A stretch of 64,000 bases of DNA from Lentimonas sp. CC4 (GCF_902728235.1 NZ_CACVBO010000001.1:1468501-1532500); one strand, 5' to 3'; positions 1 through 8,837 are shown, counted from the first letter of the stretch. The notes: generated by a model not told the origin, from the sequence alone. Made by a program: numbers and translations.

Positions 1-540
1 TATTTCGGCAGATCCATTGGACCCAAGCTGAATGGGTTTGCTGGCATCACCATTCTTGATGGTGATTTGAGAGTCATTGATTTTTCCAATCACATTGACC
101 TCTGTGATGTTGGCGACTCGGAGGCTTCCGAGCGGGAAGTTTCTGGAAGAGTCGTCAATCGAGTGGATTTTTAAGTCATCTGCAGAGTCGCCTTGTTGGA
201 AAATCAGAAGAGCCCTCGTATCTGTTGGTGTTAATGAAACGTGGCCTATCGGGGTGATGCTCGGGGAGTCTGATGCTGTGTGTTTTCGGTAGAAATGCAG
301 TATTCCACTTTCTACTGGGAGTGTTGCAGTGTAACTACTGGAGCGGCTTTTCGGGTTGAATTGGATTAGCGTCAGGCTTCCGTTGGCACTTTTGAAATAG
401 ATGTTCGATGTATTGATCGGCCTGAGTGCATAGGTGGTGAAAATAATGGTGAATGTTTGTGAGGCTTCTGCGCTATGGGATTGAGATAGGATCGTGCAGA
501 ATGAGACAAGGGAGATCAGGATATGCCAGGCGTATTTCAT
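1..540 (-). CDS. Partial secreted protein of unknown function (C-terminus outside window)
   Basis: The frame is open across all 180 visible codons and leaves the window on the left, so the end of the protein is missing. It starts with ATG at 540 and has a signal-peptide-like N-terminus: Lys-Tyr, a hydrophobic run (WHILISLVSF), then small residues near Ser-His-Ser-Ala. The mature part is rich in Ser, Thr and Asn with alternating hydrophobic residues, as in beta-rich extracytoplasmic proteins. I see no catalytic motif. It begins 20 bases after the stop of the Verru_Chthon protein A gene on the same strand, so the two are probably co-transcribed. A role as a surface or pseudopilus-associated partner is inference only. 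Confidence 0.7.
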   Translation of the reverse strand, partial: MKYAWHILISLVSFCTILSQSHSAEASQTFTIIFTTYALRPINTSNIYFKSANGSLTLIQFNPKSRSSSYTATLPVESGILHFYRKHTASDSPSITPIGHVSLTPTDTRALLIFQQGDSADDLKIHSIDDSSRNFPLGSLRVANITEVNVIGKINDSQITIKNGDASKPIQLGSNGSAEI

Positions 541-560
541 GAATAGAGCAATCGATGCGT

Positions 561-3500
561 TTATCTTACGGGAGGTATCCATTTGAGATCAATGATTTCA
601 AACTCTCGGCCGAACTGGGCGTTTGAGTGAGCGTCGGGTGTGCGTTGTAGGGTGGCCTCTAGATAGGTCTCGGATTCGATTTTATTTGTGATGGGGTTCA
701 CTGCGGACCCATAGGCTCGAACCTTGAATGTGTCTGATCGAACAAAGCTTAACGGCCCCAGTGCATTCATTAATGTTGCTTGCGAGATGTAGGCCGGAGA
801 GTGGGGCGGAATAGCGTCGGTGTTGCTGCTGCGATTGTTGATTGCGGGCACGCTATCAATTGCATCTTGCAAAATGCCTTCATTGAGAAACTCAGCCATG
901 CTGAACGCGGGATGGCTGTTGGTAGAGTATGATTCTACTATGCGGTCAACAATGGCAGTGCTGAGTGCATCGAGGTCTGCGTCCGTGAGCTCGCGCAGTG
1001 ATTGGTAGAAGGCGGGGTATTGAAGTATATTTAACCAAGTTGTGTTGTTGATGCTAAACGCATTCAGGTAGTCGCTCGTGGTCTCGCGTGCAATGAATTG
1101 ATAGCTTGGGGCGCTCGCTTGTTCGGCGTTGTTGTGAACAATACTGTGAGGGTTGTTGATAAATAGGTTGTCTAGCGATTCTGTGAGTTGGGTTCGCGCG
1201 GGGGCATCCGAACTGATTGATTGTTCGTATTGAAATTCCAATGCTTGCGCGGGGAACTGCTTACCCGACAAAACACTTTTCCATGCAGCTGCGGATGTAG
1301 AGTTCAAGTTGAACCCATTTTCCAGTGTCACCTCAGATGCTGTTTCGGCGTCGGTTAATTGTGGTTCCCCTTTGAAGCGTTTGATTCGGTTGTTGGCTAA
1401 GGGTGTAGTCGAGTCCCATTCCAAAGTGTCTGGGGCCGGTAATGTGGAGAAAAAGTATTGGTCGTAGAATTGGTTGAGCTCATTGCCCCACGGATTGCCG
1501 AGGCTATTTGCATGGTGGTCTCTGAACTTGAGCGCACGGAAGATCCCGACATCGAGCACTTCGCTCGTGGGTAGATCAATGACACGCGCAATTCGGTCGC
1601 GTCGCCCTGTGAGTGTGGTGCCTGTTTCGTAGTGAAAGAAATCGTCACTTTTGAAGCTCTGTGATGGGTCGAATTCACCAAGGTCTGTGTCGATGTCGTT
1701 GAGCCTAAAGTCGTATGGAACCGCTGGGGCAGTGTCCCACGCGTTGTTCAGGCTCCATGTGTTTAGGTCGGCACTAATCGAGTGAGTGCGAATGTCGTAT
1801 TGGCTCAGCCAGTTTGAGATGTCTGTGATCGGCCCGGGGACTTCTTGTTCGTCCAGCATGCGGTAGCGAAAGGCAAATGCGTAACCCTGCACTTCGAGTG
1901 ATTGTGTATTCATGCCCCACGCGCCAGTGCTGGAGGTGGGCACCCGTTTCAGCCATGTTGCCCGGTTGTTGTAGGAGTTGTAATTGTAGTGAATCGTGAA
2001 ATCAGAATATCCGCTTATTTCTGTTTTCTCTATTTCGCGTTCAGTGCCGCTTGCGTTTAAGCCGATCAGGCTGATCTCGATGGGTGCCCCTCCGAAGTGG
2101 AAGGTGCCGGTGTAATCATCGGATCGGCTGCCTCGTATGATTTCTGGTAGAATGGTTTGTATCGTGCCGCTATTATTAGTGCCGTGTGGATCACCTGAGC
2201 TGCTGGGGTCGAGCGGCAGACTGGTGCGATAGACCATGCCTGGGCGCAGGATTTTTGGTCCCGTGTGGTGATCGCTCCAGAGGATATCAATGTCAGGGAT
2301 GCTCCCTGTGCCAGTATCACCGGTGCCATTGTTTGTGATTAAAAACGATGGAAGGTTTTTGATCTCAACTCGAAGGTTCGAGAATCCGCGCGAGTCGGCC
2401 ATCGTCTCGTCGCCAATGAGAATCGGGATGGTATAGGGGTTCCAGAGTTCTATGTAGACTTTTTGGATGATGTGAATCGGGCTGTCGGTAATCGTCGAAT
2501 TAGAGACATTGCCTCCGTCGGTTGCGATGCCGAGGCTTAGCTGGAATTCGGTGATGACTGGTGTTAGATTGAAGTGACTGACACGTGCGTTGGCCGCTGC
2601 GATCGTATCGTCTTCGATTTGCATCCCCATGATTTCATCTGTGGGATAGGCGGTTGGGTTGCCTCTGAACTGTATGAGCTTGATGGCATCAGGGGTGAGT
2701 AGCCCGTTGGGCTCTTCGAATGTTGAATCGATCTCGGCTTGTGTGCTCGTTGTGGCATCGAGTGTTTTGAGCAACGAGAGGTCCTTTTTTAGGCCACCAT
2801 GAAGAGGGTTCGAGAATACAAATTCGTTGCGTAGGGTAAAGTCATGCAAGAATGACGCTTTGATCTGGTTTTGATCGTTGCTTGTTTTGTCGCCAATAAG
2901 GAGCTCCACTTGTTTGGATGAGAGGGCGATCTCTAAGGATTCATCTACGGTGGAATTATCGTCGTCGATGTCGAAAAACAGATCGTAATCAAATACGGGG
3001 TCATGGCGGGCAGAAAGCACTTCCTTTGACCGAAGGTTATAGTCGAGCAAGGCGCTGTCGTCTTCGAGTGCTTCAATGCGGCTGGTGAGTTCGGTCGTTA
3101 CGCTGACGGGGGCTTTGGCGCCTTCGTCGCTGATCCACCATGCGTAACGAGTCGCTTGTGCGTCGGTAGTGATGAACTCGATCTGTGTGTTTGAGAAATC
3201 GCCGTCCTCTGTGATGTCCTTGTTGCTATTGGCATCGAACGCTTCTTCTAGGGAGATGACTGATGTTGGTAAATTCGCGGGGTCTGCATTTGCTCCAGAA
3301 ACCAACCATGTCGGTTCGGCGCTTGGATCGGTGGTGTCCCATACCCCCGTCCAGAATTTTGCGGCGGGAGCGTAGTTGCCATCGCCTAGAATCTCGGCGC
3401 GGGCGGTGACGCGTTGGTCGGGGCCGGCGTGTTTTTGCAGTTCGCCGATCGCTAACATGAGCGCGAGGCGGGCACTTTCGCGGGCGCGTAGCTGCTCCAG

Positions 3501-3650
3501 ACTGTTAGTGGCCGCGCGTGATTCGACCTGCACGAGCGTCGTCATCGACAGTAGGAGCAGTAGGATGAACGCCATCAACATCAGTGCCAATACCAGCGCA
3601 AAACCACTTTGGTGGCCTTGCAGACGCGGTTGGCTGTGACGAGGTGTCAT
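561..3650 (-). CDS. Verru_Chthon cassette protein A (large pseudopilin-like exported protein)
   Basis: This 1029-residue protein has the N-terminus of the Verru_Chthon cassette protein A family: a short basic leader, Gly-Phe at about residues 16-17, then a hydrophobic helix (to about residue 40) followed by an Arg/Glu-rich amphipathic stretch (RARESARLALMLAIGELQ). That is a type IV prepilin-like signal. The Glu normally found at position 5 of mature pilins is Leu here, as in GspK/PilX-type minor pseudopilins. The family is known from Verrucomicrobia, usually beside three smaller pseudopilins. Those are not in the window but could lie to its left. The body is a long Ser/Thr/Asp-rich extracytoplasmic region. 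A sigma-54 regulator is divergently transcribed upstream and a secreted partner lies 20 bases downstream. Confidence 0.85.
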   Translation of the reverse strand: MTPRHSQPRLQGHQSGFALVLALMLMAFILLLLLSMTTLVQVESRAATNSLEQLRARESARLALMLAIGELQKHAGPDQRVTARAEILGDGNYAPAAKFWTGVWDTTDPSAEPTWLVSGANADPANLPTSVISLEEAFDANSNKDITEDGDFSNTQIEFITTDAQATRYAWWISDEGAKAPVSVTTELTSRIEALEDDSALLDYNLRSKEVLSARHDPVFDYDLFFDIDDDNSTVDESLEIALSSKQVELLIGDKTSNDQNQIKASFLHDFTLRNEFVFSNPLHGGLKKDLSLLKTLDATTSTQAEIDSTFEEPNGLLTPDAIKLIQFRGNPTAYPTDEIMGMQIEDDTIAAANARVSHFNLTPVITEFQLSLGIATDGGNVSNSTITDSPIHIIQKVYIELWNPYTIPILIGDETMADSRGFSNLRVEIKNLPSFLITNNGTGDTGTGSIPDIDILWSDHHTGPKILRPGMVYRTSLPLDPSSSGDPHGTNNSGTIQTILPEIIRGSRSDDYTGTFHFGGAPIEISLIGLNASGTEREIEKTEISGYSDFTIHYNYNSYNNRATWLKRVPTSSTGAWGMNTQSLEVQGYAFAFRYRMLDEQEVPGPITDISNWLSQYDIRTHSISADLNTWSLNNAWDTAPAVPYDFRLNDIDTDLGEFDPSQSFKSDDFFHYETGTTLTGRRDRIARVIDLPTSEVLDVGIFRALKFRDHHANSLGNPWGNELNQFYDQYFFSTLPAPDTLEWDSTTPLANNRIKRFKGEPQLTDAETASEVTLENGFNLNSTSAAAWKSVLSGKQFPAQALEFQYEQSISSDAPARTQLTESLDNLFINNPHSIVHNNAEQASAPSYQFIARETTSDYLNAFSINNTTWLNILQYPAFYQSLRELTDADLDALSTAIVDRIVESYSTNSHPAFSMAEFLNEGILQDAIDSVPAINNRSSNTDAIPPHSPAYISQATLMNALGPLSFVRSDTFKVRAYGSAVNPITNKIESETYLEATLQRTPDAHSNAQFGREFEIIDLKWIPPVR

Positions 3651-3854
3651 AATTTTTCCTAGTAGAAGGTTTTATGCCGAAAGTGCGAGGATGGACAAAA
3701 GGTTGCTGAGATCGAGTTGTTTGACTGTTAAGTTTTGGAAAACTGGTGTTTGAGATTTAAACGTTGTTGGCGTTTGATGGGGAAATAATCAAGAATGCAT
3801 CATTCTTGCTATTCTTTGCGATTCTTTGCTAATTATCGGCAACTCGTAGTTATT

Positions 3855-5384
3855 ATGTCTTCCACATCCAACACTCCCACTATTCTCGTTATCGATGATG
3901 ATGACGATCTTCGTTATTCTCTGAAACGCGTCCTTTCGGCGCGTAAATACAATGTAATTGAGGCAAATAGTGGTGAAACTGGCCTACAGATGGCGGAGCA
4001 GCATGCGCCGAATGTGATCTTGTTGGATAACCGCATGGGCGGGATGAGCGGTATCGAGGCGCTGCAGCATTTACGTGGCGCGAACCCGAATGCGATGATC
4101 ATCCTGATGACTGCCTATGGCACGACTCAGACGACGATCGAGGCGATGAAGTTTGGCGCCTTTGACTACATCATGAAGCCCTTTGATCCGAAGAAGATCC
4201 TTACATTGACCGAGTCGGCCTTGGCGTCGTCTGAGGATTTGGATCGCGCCAGCCAAGAGAAAAAATCGGAGGGAGTGAGTGCGGAGGAAATCGAGGGAGG
4301 CATCATCGGTAGTTCATCTGCGATGCAGGCTGTGTTTAAAATGATCGGTCAGGTCGCTGCGAGCGATGTCACGGTCATGGTAACGGGCGAGAGTGGCACG
4401 GGTAAGGAGTTGATTGCGCGGGCGATCTTTCAAAATAGCCTGCGCTCAAAAAAGCCGTATATCGCGGTGAATTGCGCGGCGATTCCTGATAATTTGATCG
4501 AGAGTGAGTTGTTTGGTCACGAGAAGGGCTCGTTCACTGGAGCCACGACGCAGCGTATTGGTAAGTTTGAGCTCTGTGATGGTGGCACCATTTTTCTGGA
4601 TGAAATCGGCGATATGGCGCTGTCGACGCAGACTAAGATCTTACGCGCACTCCAAGAGGGTGAGATTCAGCGCGTCGGGGGCAGTGGCACGATCAAGGTC
4701 GATGTGCGCTTGCTGGCTGCGACGAATAAGCCACTCGAAGAGATGGTGAAGGAGAAGACTTTCCGTGAAGATCTCTACTATCGTCTCAATGTGGTGCGCT
4801 TGCAGTTGCCGCCGCTCCGTGAGCGTATGGAAGATGTGCCGCTACTGGTCGATTTCGTGCTCAAGCGTTTGGCGCGTGATAGTAAGGCGGATACCAAGGC
4901 GATCTCGCCTGAAGCGATGGCTGTGTTGGCCAAATACACCTGGCCGGGCAACGTTCGCGAGTTGGAGAATTTGATCTACCGCAGTGCGGTGATGGCGCAG
5001 AGCGATACGATTTTAATCAAGGATCTGCCGCAGGAGCTGATTTCAGCCGTTGGTGATGAGGCCTTGCTGACACGCTCGCCGTTTCAAGAGGAGGTGGTTA
5101 CAAACATCGACGACCGTGCTCAAATCGTTGGGTCGGTTGAAGTGCCGCCTGCGCCAGCGCCCGCTGAGCCGCAGTTGGGTTGCATGCCAGGAGAGCCGTT
5201 TAGTGAGGTGTATCAGCAGTTACGCAAGGATCATGGCACCAACATTCTCGAACACGCTGAGCGCGAGTTAATCAAGCGAGCGCTCGAAGAGATGGAGGGT
5301 AAGCAGGTTCGTGCCGCTGAGGTGCTCGGTATCACACGTGCAACGCTCCGTAAGCGTGTTGTCCAGTATGATCTTGGTAAATGA
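3855..5384 (+). CDS. NtrC-type sigma-54-dependent response regulator
   Basis: Receiver, AAA+ and Fis-type helix-turn-helix domains occur in order over 509 residues. The receiver (about 10-120) has the acidic pocket IDDDDD, phospho-acceptor Asp58 in LLDNRMGG and Lys108 in MKP. The AAA+ domain (about 150-380) has Walker A GESGTGKE (178-185), Walker B GGTIFLDE and the loop that contacts sigma-54. That loop reads GSFTGA (225-230) instead of the usual GAFTGA. The C-terminus has the family motif GNVRELEN and a DNA-binding helix pair ([17 protein letters not shown]). I chose ATG 3855 over an in-frame ATG at 3795 because family similarity starts there. No cognate kinase is adjacent. It is divergent from the pseudopilin gene, which suggests a PilR-like role, but this is inference. 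Confidence 0.93.
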   Translation: MSSTSNTPTILVIDDDDDLRYSLKRVLSARKYNVIEANSGETGLQMAEQHAPNVILLDNRMGGMSGIEALQHLRGANPNAMIILMTAYGTTQTTIEAMKFGAFDYIMKPFDPKKILTLTESALASSEDLDRASQEKKSEGVSAEEIEGGIIGSSSAMQAVFKMIGQVAASDVTVMVTGESGTGKELIARAIFQNSLRSKKPYIAVNCAAIPDNLIESELFGHEKGSFTGATTQRIGKFELCDGGTIFLDEIGDMALSTQTKILRALQEGEIQRVGGSGTIKVDVRLLAATNKPLEEMVKEKTFREDLYYRLNVVRLQLPPLRERMEDVPLLVDFVLKRLARDSKADTKAISPEAMAVLAKYTWPGNVRELENLIYRSAVMAQSDTILIKDLPQELISAVGDEALLTRSPFQEEVVTNIDDRAQIVGSVEVPPAPAPAEPQLGCMPGEPFSEVYQQLRKDHGTNILEHAERELIKRALEEMEGKQVRAAEVLGITRATLRKRVVQYDLGK

Positions 5385-5398
5385 CCTTAGGTCATTTA
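5378..5398. repeat. 21-bp palindrome overlapping the response-regulator stop codon
   Basis: Ten-base perfect arms (TAAATGACCT and its complement) surround one central base. The TGA stop (5382-5384) lies inside the left arm. It may form an mRNA end structure or be a binding site; no T-run follows. Confidence 0.55.
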
Positions 5399-5400
5399 CT

Positions 5401-5476
5401 AAGAATGGCGAATAGCTGATGCGTGATGGCTAATTGGGCTTCTGTGGTTAGCCATTATTCATTCGCCATCGCAGCT
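5401..5476. repeat. Heptamer repeats forming an inverted repeat between convergent genes
   Basis: Degenerate 7-bp units (AAGAATG, GCGAATA, GCTGATG, CGTGATG, GCTAATT) are followed by roughly complementary units. Exact complementary blocks are 5405-5413 with 5461-5469 and 5426-5433 with 5448-5455. The element could fold into a stem-loop ending both convergent transcripts. Confidence 0.65.
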
Positions 5477-5482
5477 TCGCTG

Positions 5483-6160
5483 CTACGGCTGCACGAACAC
5501 GAGCAGGCGGGCTTTGGCTGTCATGCCGTCTTCGCCTGTGGCTTTGATCACAATGGGTTCTTGGATCTTTTGCTCAAAGGATTTTGGCAAGACGCGTAGA
5601 ATCAAGTCCACTTTGCCGTCTGGGTCGGTTTCTTCAGTTAGTGTGACGTATGCAGCATCATACTCGATATCACTGATTTTGTTTACGTATCGTTTGTCGA
5701 GTGTGATTCGGACCTGGCGATTTGTTTGTGAGCTCGTTGGATCCCAGTAGACGAGCGATGGCTGCACATCCACTAATTTTGGGATTTCCACGATCATGTG
5801 TAGCGTGGCGACAGGGTCGGGCTGGTTGTCGAGAAAGACCTCTAGTTTATTGCGGTTCAGTCCTTCGCGGTTTCCTTTATTGAAGGTGCCAGTGATGGTG
5901 GTCGATTCTCCTGGTGCCAGGTTTTTTTTGTCAAGTAATGAGCCCGTGCAGCCGCAACTCGTCTTAACGCGGGCGATACGCACAGTCTCGTCGCTTTTGT
6001 TCGTCACCACATATTCCGCACGTGCTTCTTCTTGTCCTGGCTCTAACTCAATGTGTGCCTCGGTCTGGTTCCATTCGAGGAGGGAGGCCTGTGCAATGCG
6101 TGGGAGTGCTAGTGTTGCGAGTGTGATCGCTAAGAAGAAAGGCGTCAGACGTTGTAACAT
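5483..6160 (-). CDS. DUF1573 domain periplasmic protein (copy A)
   Basis: The 225-residue product has a clear Sec signal peptide ending near Ile-Ala-Gln-Ala (residue 25), followed by a DUF1573 domain. Typical features are EYVVTNKSDETVRI, the cysteine pair in TSCGCTG, and the later PGEST/GTFN segment. The domain is an immunoglobulin-like fold of unknown function found in exported proteins of Bacteroidota, Planctomycetota and Verrucomicrobiota. The protein is a tandem paralogue of the next gene upstream, with the same length and nearly identical motifs. Together with the MauE/DoxX and rhodanese genes it forms a probable four-gene envelope module in which the conserved CGC cysteines could take part in thiol or sulfur chemistry (inference). 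Confidence 0.85.
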   Translation of the reverse strand: MLQRLTPFFLAITLATLALPRIAQASLLEWNQTEAHIELEPGQEEARAEYVVTNKSDETVRIARVKTSCGCTGSLLDKKNLAPGESTTITGTFNKGNREGLNRNKLEVFLDNQPDPVATLHMIVEIPKLVDVQPSLVYWDPTSSQTNRQVRITLDKRYVNKISDIEYDAAYVTLTEETDPDGKVDLILRVLPKSFEQKIQEPIVIKATGEDGMTAKARLLVFVQP

Positions 6161-6261
6161 GAGACAGATAGCAGAGAAGTGTTTTTAGAGGGGCGTATGG
6201 CAAGGGGGAAGCCATTTTACGCAAGCTCATCGATCAATACGATCTGAAGTCGCCAACTGGC

Positions 6262-6939
6262 CTAAGGCTGCACGAAAATGTGCAGCCGTGCGTCGGCTTT
6301 CATGCCGTCTTTGCCTCGGCCTGTGATGATCACGGTTTCGCGGATTAGTTTGTCGAAGGATTGCGGTAGAATACGTAAGATGCGGTCTGCTTTACCAGTG
6401 GGGTCAGTTTCTTCGAGAATGATGAGCTTCGACTGGTCATATTCGATTTCGCTGATTTCGGAGACGTAGCGTTTGTCCAGTGTGATACGGACCTGACGGT
6501 CGGTCTTCGAGGTGTCGGCGTTCCAATAGACGATCTGCGGTTGCGCATCGACCAGTTTGGGCACTTGCACGATCATGTGTAGTGTCGCGACGGCCTCGGG
6601 TTGATTGTCGAGGAACACCTCGAGCTTGTTGTGGTTGAGCCCTTGGCGTTTCCCTTTGTTGAACGTGCCAGTGATAGTGGCCGATTCGCCCGGTTTGATG
6701 ATTTTGTTGTCGAGTAGTGAACCTGTGCAACCGCAGCTGGTTTTAACTCGTGCGATACGCACGGTCTCGTCGCCCTTATTGGTCACGATGTATTCGGCAC
6801 GGGCTTGTTCTTGGCCTGGTTTCATTTCGATCCGGGCTTCGGTTTGATCCCACTCCAGCCGAGAGGCGTCTGCTACTAGGGGCAGAAGGAGAACTAGGAG
6901 GGGAATCGCGAAGAAAACTGAAGGCAGACGTTTAAACAT
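6262..6939 (-). CDS. DUF1573 domain periplasmic protein (copy B)
   Basis: This paralogue of the downstream gene is also 225 residues when started at ATG 6939. An upstream in-frame ATG at 7014 would add 25 non-signal residues and spoil the signal peptide (MFKRLPSVFF to about Ala25). The DUF1573 core is conserved (EYIVTNKGDETVRI, TSCGCTG, GTFNKGKR, NKLEVFLDNQPE). The near-identity in the first 130 residues and divergence afterwards point to an old tandem duplication with selection on both copies. The conserved cysteine pair and the neighbouring redox-type genes suggest an envelope thiol role; the exact activity is unknown. Confidence 0.85.
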   Translation of the reverse strand: MFKRLPSVFFAIPLLVLLLPLVADASRLEWDQTEARIEMKPGQEQARAEYIVTNKGDETVRIARVKTSCGCTGSLLDNKIIKPGESATITGTFNKGKRQGLNHNKLEVFLDNQPEAVATLHMIVQVPKLVDAQPQIVYWNADTSKTDRQVRITLDKRYVSEISEIEYDQSKLIILEETDPTGKADRILRILPQSFDKLIRETVIITGRGKDGMKADARLHIFVQP

Positions 6940-7015
6940 GATGGGTAATAGAAGAATGCGTGTTTGAGGTCGTCGCAAGCGGATTTGAATACGAATGGCA
7001 CTCACAGAAGCCAAA

Positions 7016-7075
7016 GTAGAAGCGGCTTCCAGCCGCTAGCTGTCGTGTGAAAAGCGGCTGGAAGCACGCTTCTAC
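7016..7075. repeat. Dispersed palindromic repeat, GTAGAAGCGGC type
   Basis: Two arms of about 22-23 bases that read GTAGAAGCGGCTTCCAGC and its near-complement surround a 15-base spacer. The right end CTTCTAC supplies the TAG stop codon of the MauE-like gene (7072-7074). Related shorter hairpins occur at 28531-28553, 29486-29510 and 57997-58022. Confidence 0.75.
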
Positions 7076-7512
7076 TCTTTGGAATCTTGCCTAAACACGA
7101 GGAGCGCTGCCCCGAGCAGCAATGCATTCCGAAGTATCAACCAGCGATAGTCTGTGGCGATTTCGCCGGTTTCAGCGCCGAAGCAGCCACAGCTGATGTC
7201 GAGCCCTCGCACCCACGCACTGCTATGCAGCACGATGAATACGAACAGCAATACCCCGATGAGTGCCGAACTGGTGCGTCGAATCGCTGGCATGAGGATA
7301 CCGAGGCCGAGCACGAGCTCCAGCCAGGGGAGAAAGAGCGCAACCCACAAGGAGAGGTCTGAATCGATCACCCGAAAGGCCGCGACCGAAACTGCAAATG
7401 CGACAGGATCTTGAATCTTCGGCAAGGCAGCCATCACAAACACGCCCGCGAGTATGAGACGCGCGATCAATACGAAGAGCGATTTTTTGTCTATTGCACC
7501 CATGCGTCCCAT
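7072..7512 (-). CDS. MauE/DoxX-family integral membrane protein
   Basis: The protein has 146 residues and four predicted membrane helices (about 12-30, 52-72, 78-98, 122-140). It carries the MauE/DoxX signature LDISCGCFG between helices three and four, followed by the conserved polar stretch and RNALLLGAALL. In methylamine-utilising bacteria MauE is needed for disulfide formation in a periplasmic enzyme, and homologues often sit next to thioredoxin-like or DUF1573 genes. The start at 7512 overlaps the rhodanese gene by 22 bases; an ATG at 7503 would also work. The overlap implies translational coupling. The stop codon is supplied by a dispersed palindromic repeat. Confidence 0.85.
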   Translation of the reverse strand: MGRMGAIDKKSLFVLIARLILAGVFVMAALPKIQDPVAFAVSVAAFRVIDSDLSLWVALFLPWLELVLGLGILMPAIRRTSSALIGVLLFVFIVLHSSAWVRGLDISCGCFGAETGEIATDYRWLILRNALLLGAALLVFRQDSKE

Positions 7513-7904
7513 CCTCCTTTCAAGCTGTAGATTTCGGCGTCTGGCAATGCCTCACGCAGGCGATCTGCGATGCGCTGACTCGTGCCGCAACTTTCGCTGC
7601 CGCAATACACGATGATCGTGCGTGGATTTATCAGCCATGCGCCCATGAGCTCGACGATTCCTGTCTCCCAATTGTCCTCCTGGAGCAAAACGGCCTCGGG
7701 GATGTGGTCTGCGATAAATTCGGCTTCGCTGCGTGCATCGACCCACAGCACGTCGAGTGCACGGGCATCGGCGAGTTGAATCTCCCCAGGCGCTAACTCT
7801 GGTTCTGCCCAGGGGAGTGGTGCGATGCCATTGAATAACGAGAATGCCGCACCGATACAGGTGAGGCAGGCAATGATTGTAAATTCTCGAAGGTATCGGG
7901 ACAT
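7491..7904 (-). CDS. Membrane-anchored rhodanese-domain protein
   Basis: The 137-residue protein has an N-terminal hydrophobic segment (about 8-28) that acts as a signal anchor or signal peptide, then one rhodanese domain. Landmarks are VDARSEAEFIADHIPEA and the active-site loop starting at the Cys of IIVYCGSESCG, followed by the terminal LKGGWDAW motif. Rhodaneses carry sulfane sulfur on the active Cys, so this is a likely periplasmic sulfurtransferase or persulfide handler. It is the first gene of a probable operon with the overlapping MauE/DoxX gene and the two DUF1573 genes. Confidence 0.87.
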   Translation of the reverse strand: MSRYLREFTIIACLTCIGAAFSLFNGIAPLPWAEPELAPGEIQLADARALDVLWVDARSEAEFIADHIPEAVLLQEDNWETGIVELMGAWLINPRTIIVYCGSESCGTSQRIADRLREALPDAEIYSLKGGWDAWVQ

Positions 7905-8011
7905 GAAGCAGCAACGCTAGCGAACCTGACGGCGCGCGCAAGGAGACAGTCTCCACGTTCGCACAAAACGTTTGGTGCTCCTGTTGTTTCCTTGTCTATT
8001 AAATAAAAAGT

Positions 8012-8046
8012 AGGGGCTTTGCTTTGCGAAGACCGCGAAGGCAGTA
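8012..8046. repeat. Fragment of the large dispersed repeat also found around lysA
   Basis: The segment beginning GTAGGGGCTTTGCTTTGCGA and running into AGACCGCGAAGGCAG matches an internal part of the repeat at 45775-45835, with small deletions. It lies in the 244-base spacer between the rhodanese and lipoprotein genes, which otherwise shows no gene. Confidence 0.6.
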
Positions 8047-8148
8047 ATGCTTACGCAGGTTCAATCGCTTCCGTCCTAGAAGGTGGTTCGACTGCTAGTC
8101 TTTGTATTTTGCGTTTGCCCGCCTTTTTTGTCTCCCCGATTGGTTCGC

Positions 8149-8748
8149 TCATTTACTTAGAGTTTCAGTTTTTTGGAAGATGTCGCCCTTGAAATAGGCT
8201 TCATTGATTGTGGGGAGGAAAAGCTCAGGGTCTCCTGGGATGTGTATTAGGTCTTCTTCGATTTGAATTCTTTTTAGTAAGTCTATAGATTTTAATTTCC
8301 AGATGTAGTTATCTTTAAAATTTTGTAAGGCCAAGTGATCGTTTCCTCTGAATGTGAGTGACTCATCATTAACTTCGAGGCCGAATATGACATGTCGTTT
8401 TGGTATGAAAATTCTTTTTAGAATGTCAGTTCCACTGGGAACAGGACTGAGATGTTGCTCTGCAAAATCTTCGCTCTCGATGATTAGATCTATGTATGAA
8501 TGGTCGTCCATTTTAAAGAGAGTCCCGTTTAGTATGATGACTCCATCGTTAGTTTTTAGCTCAATTTTATAGTCTTCTCCTCCGTTTTGGTTCTCGGTTA
8601 TTGTGACTGACGTCGAGCTAGATTTGTCCGAATAGTTGCCGATCAATCGCTCATCTTTGATTTTTGAGTCCTCCGTGTAGAAGGGCTCGTCAGAGGAAAT
8701 ACAGCCTGTAATGAAAAGGACGACAAGAAGTGGGAACAATGCTTTCAT
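8149..8748 (-). CDS. Small lipoprotein of unknown function in an integron-like cassette
   Basis: Starting at ATG 8748, the 199-residue protein opens with a lipoprotein signal whose lipobox FITGC ends at Cys16. An earlier in-frame start (8778) would bury the signal and extend into the attC-like site. The mature part is charged and AT-rich compared with neighbouring genes, with alternating beta-like segments and no motif I recognise. The ATG lies 7 bases after the right-hand box of an attC-like hairpin (8756-8814), the usual position of a cassette gene behind its recombination site. Its base composition and placement suggest horizontal acquisition. Function unknown. Confidence 0.75.
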   Translation of the reverse strand: MKALFPLLVVLFITGCISSDEPFYTEDSKIKDERLIGNYSDKSSSTSVTITENQNGGEDYKIELKTNDGVIILNGTLFKMDDHSYIDLIIESEDFAEQHLSPVPSGTDILKRIFIPKRHVIFGLEVNDESLTFRGNDHLALQNFKDNYIWKLKSIDLLKRIQIEEDLIHIPGDPELFLPTINEAYFKGDIFQKTETLSK

Positions 8749-8755
8749 TTGTATT

Positions 8756-8814
8756 AGCGAACGTTCAAAGTGACTCACGCGCTTTAGCGCGTTGAGTCCA
8801 CTGCCTTGTTCGCC
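8756..8814 (-). other. attC-like integron recombination site
   Basis: On the minus strand the 59-base element begins GGCGAAC and ends GTTCGCT, giving six-base complementary outer boxes with AAC/GTT cleavage-type ends. The inner arms (AGTG-ACTCA-CGCGC against GCGCG-TGAGT-CACT) pair over 14 bp around the loop TAAA. Two bases, G and A, bulge out of the 5' arm only. Asymmetric extrahelical bases and conserved outer boxes are the hallmarks of integron attC sites. The boxes deviate from the classical RYYYAAC/GTTRRRY consensus. The site separates two small same-strand genes, each starting within 10 bases of such a box. Confidence 0.7.
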
Positions 8815-8837
8815 TTAGTTGATTTTGTGTTCACGGA

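Noticed and set aside
5483..6939. Tandem DUF1573 genes as an assembly artefact
   Set aside because: The two copies differ at many positions and in their C-terminal third, so they are real paralogues.
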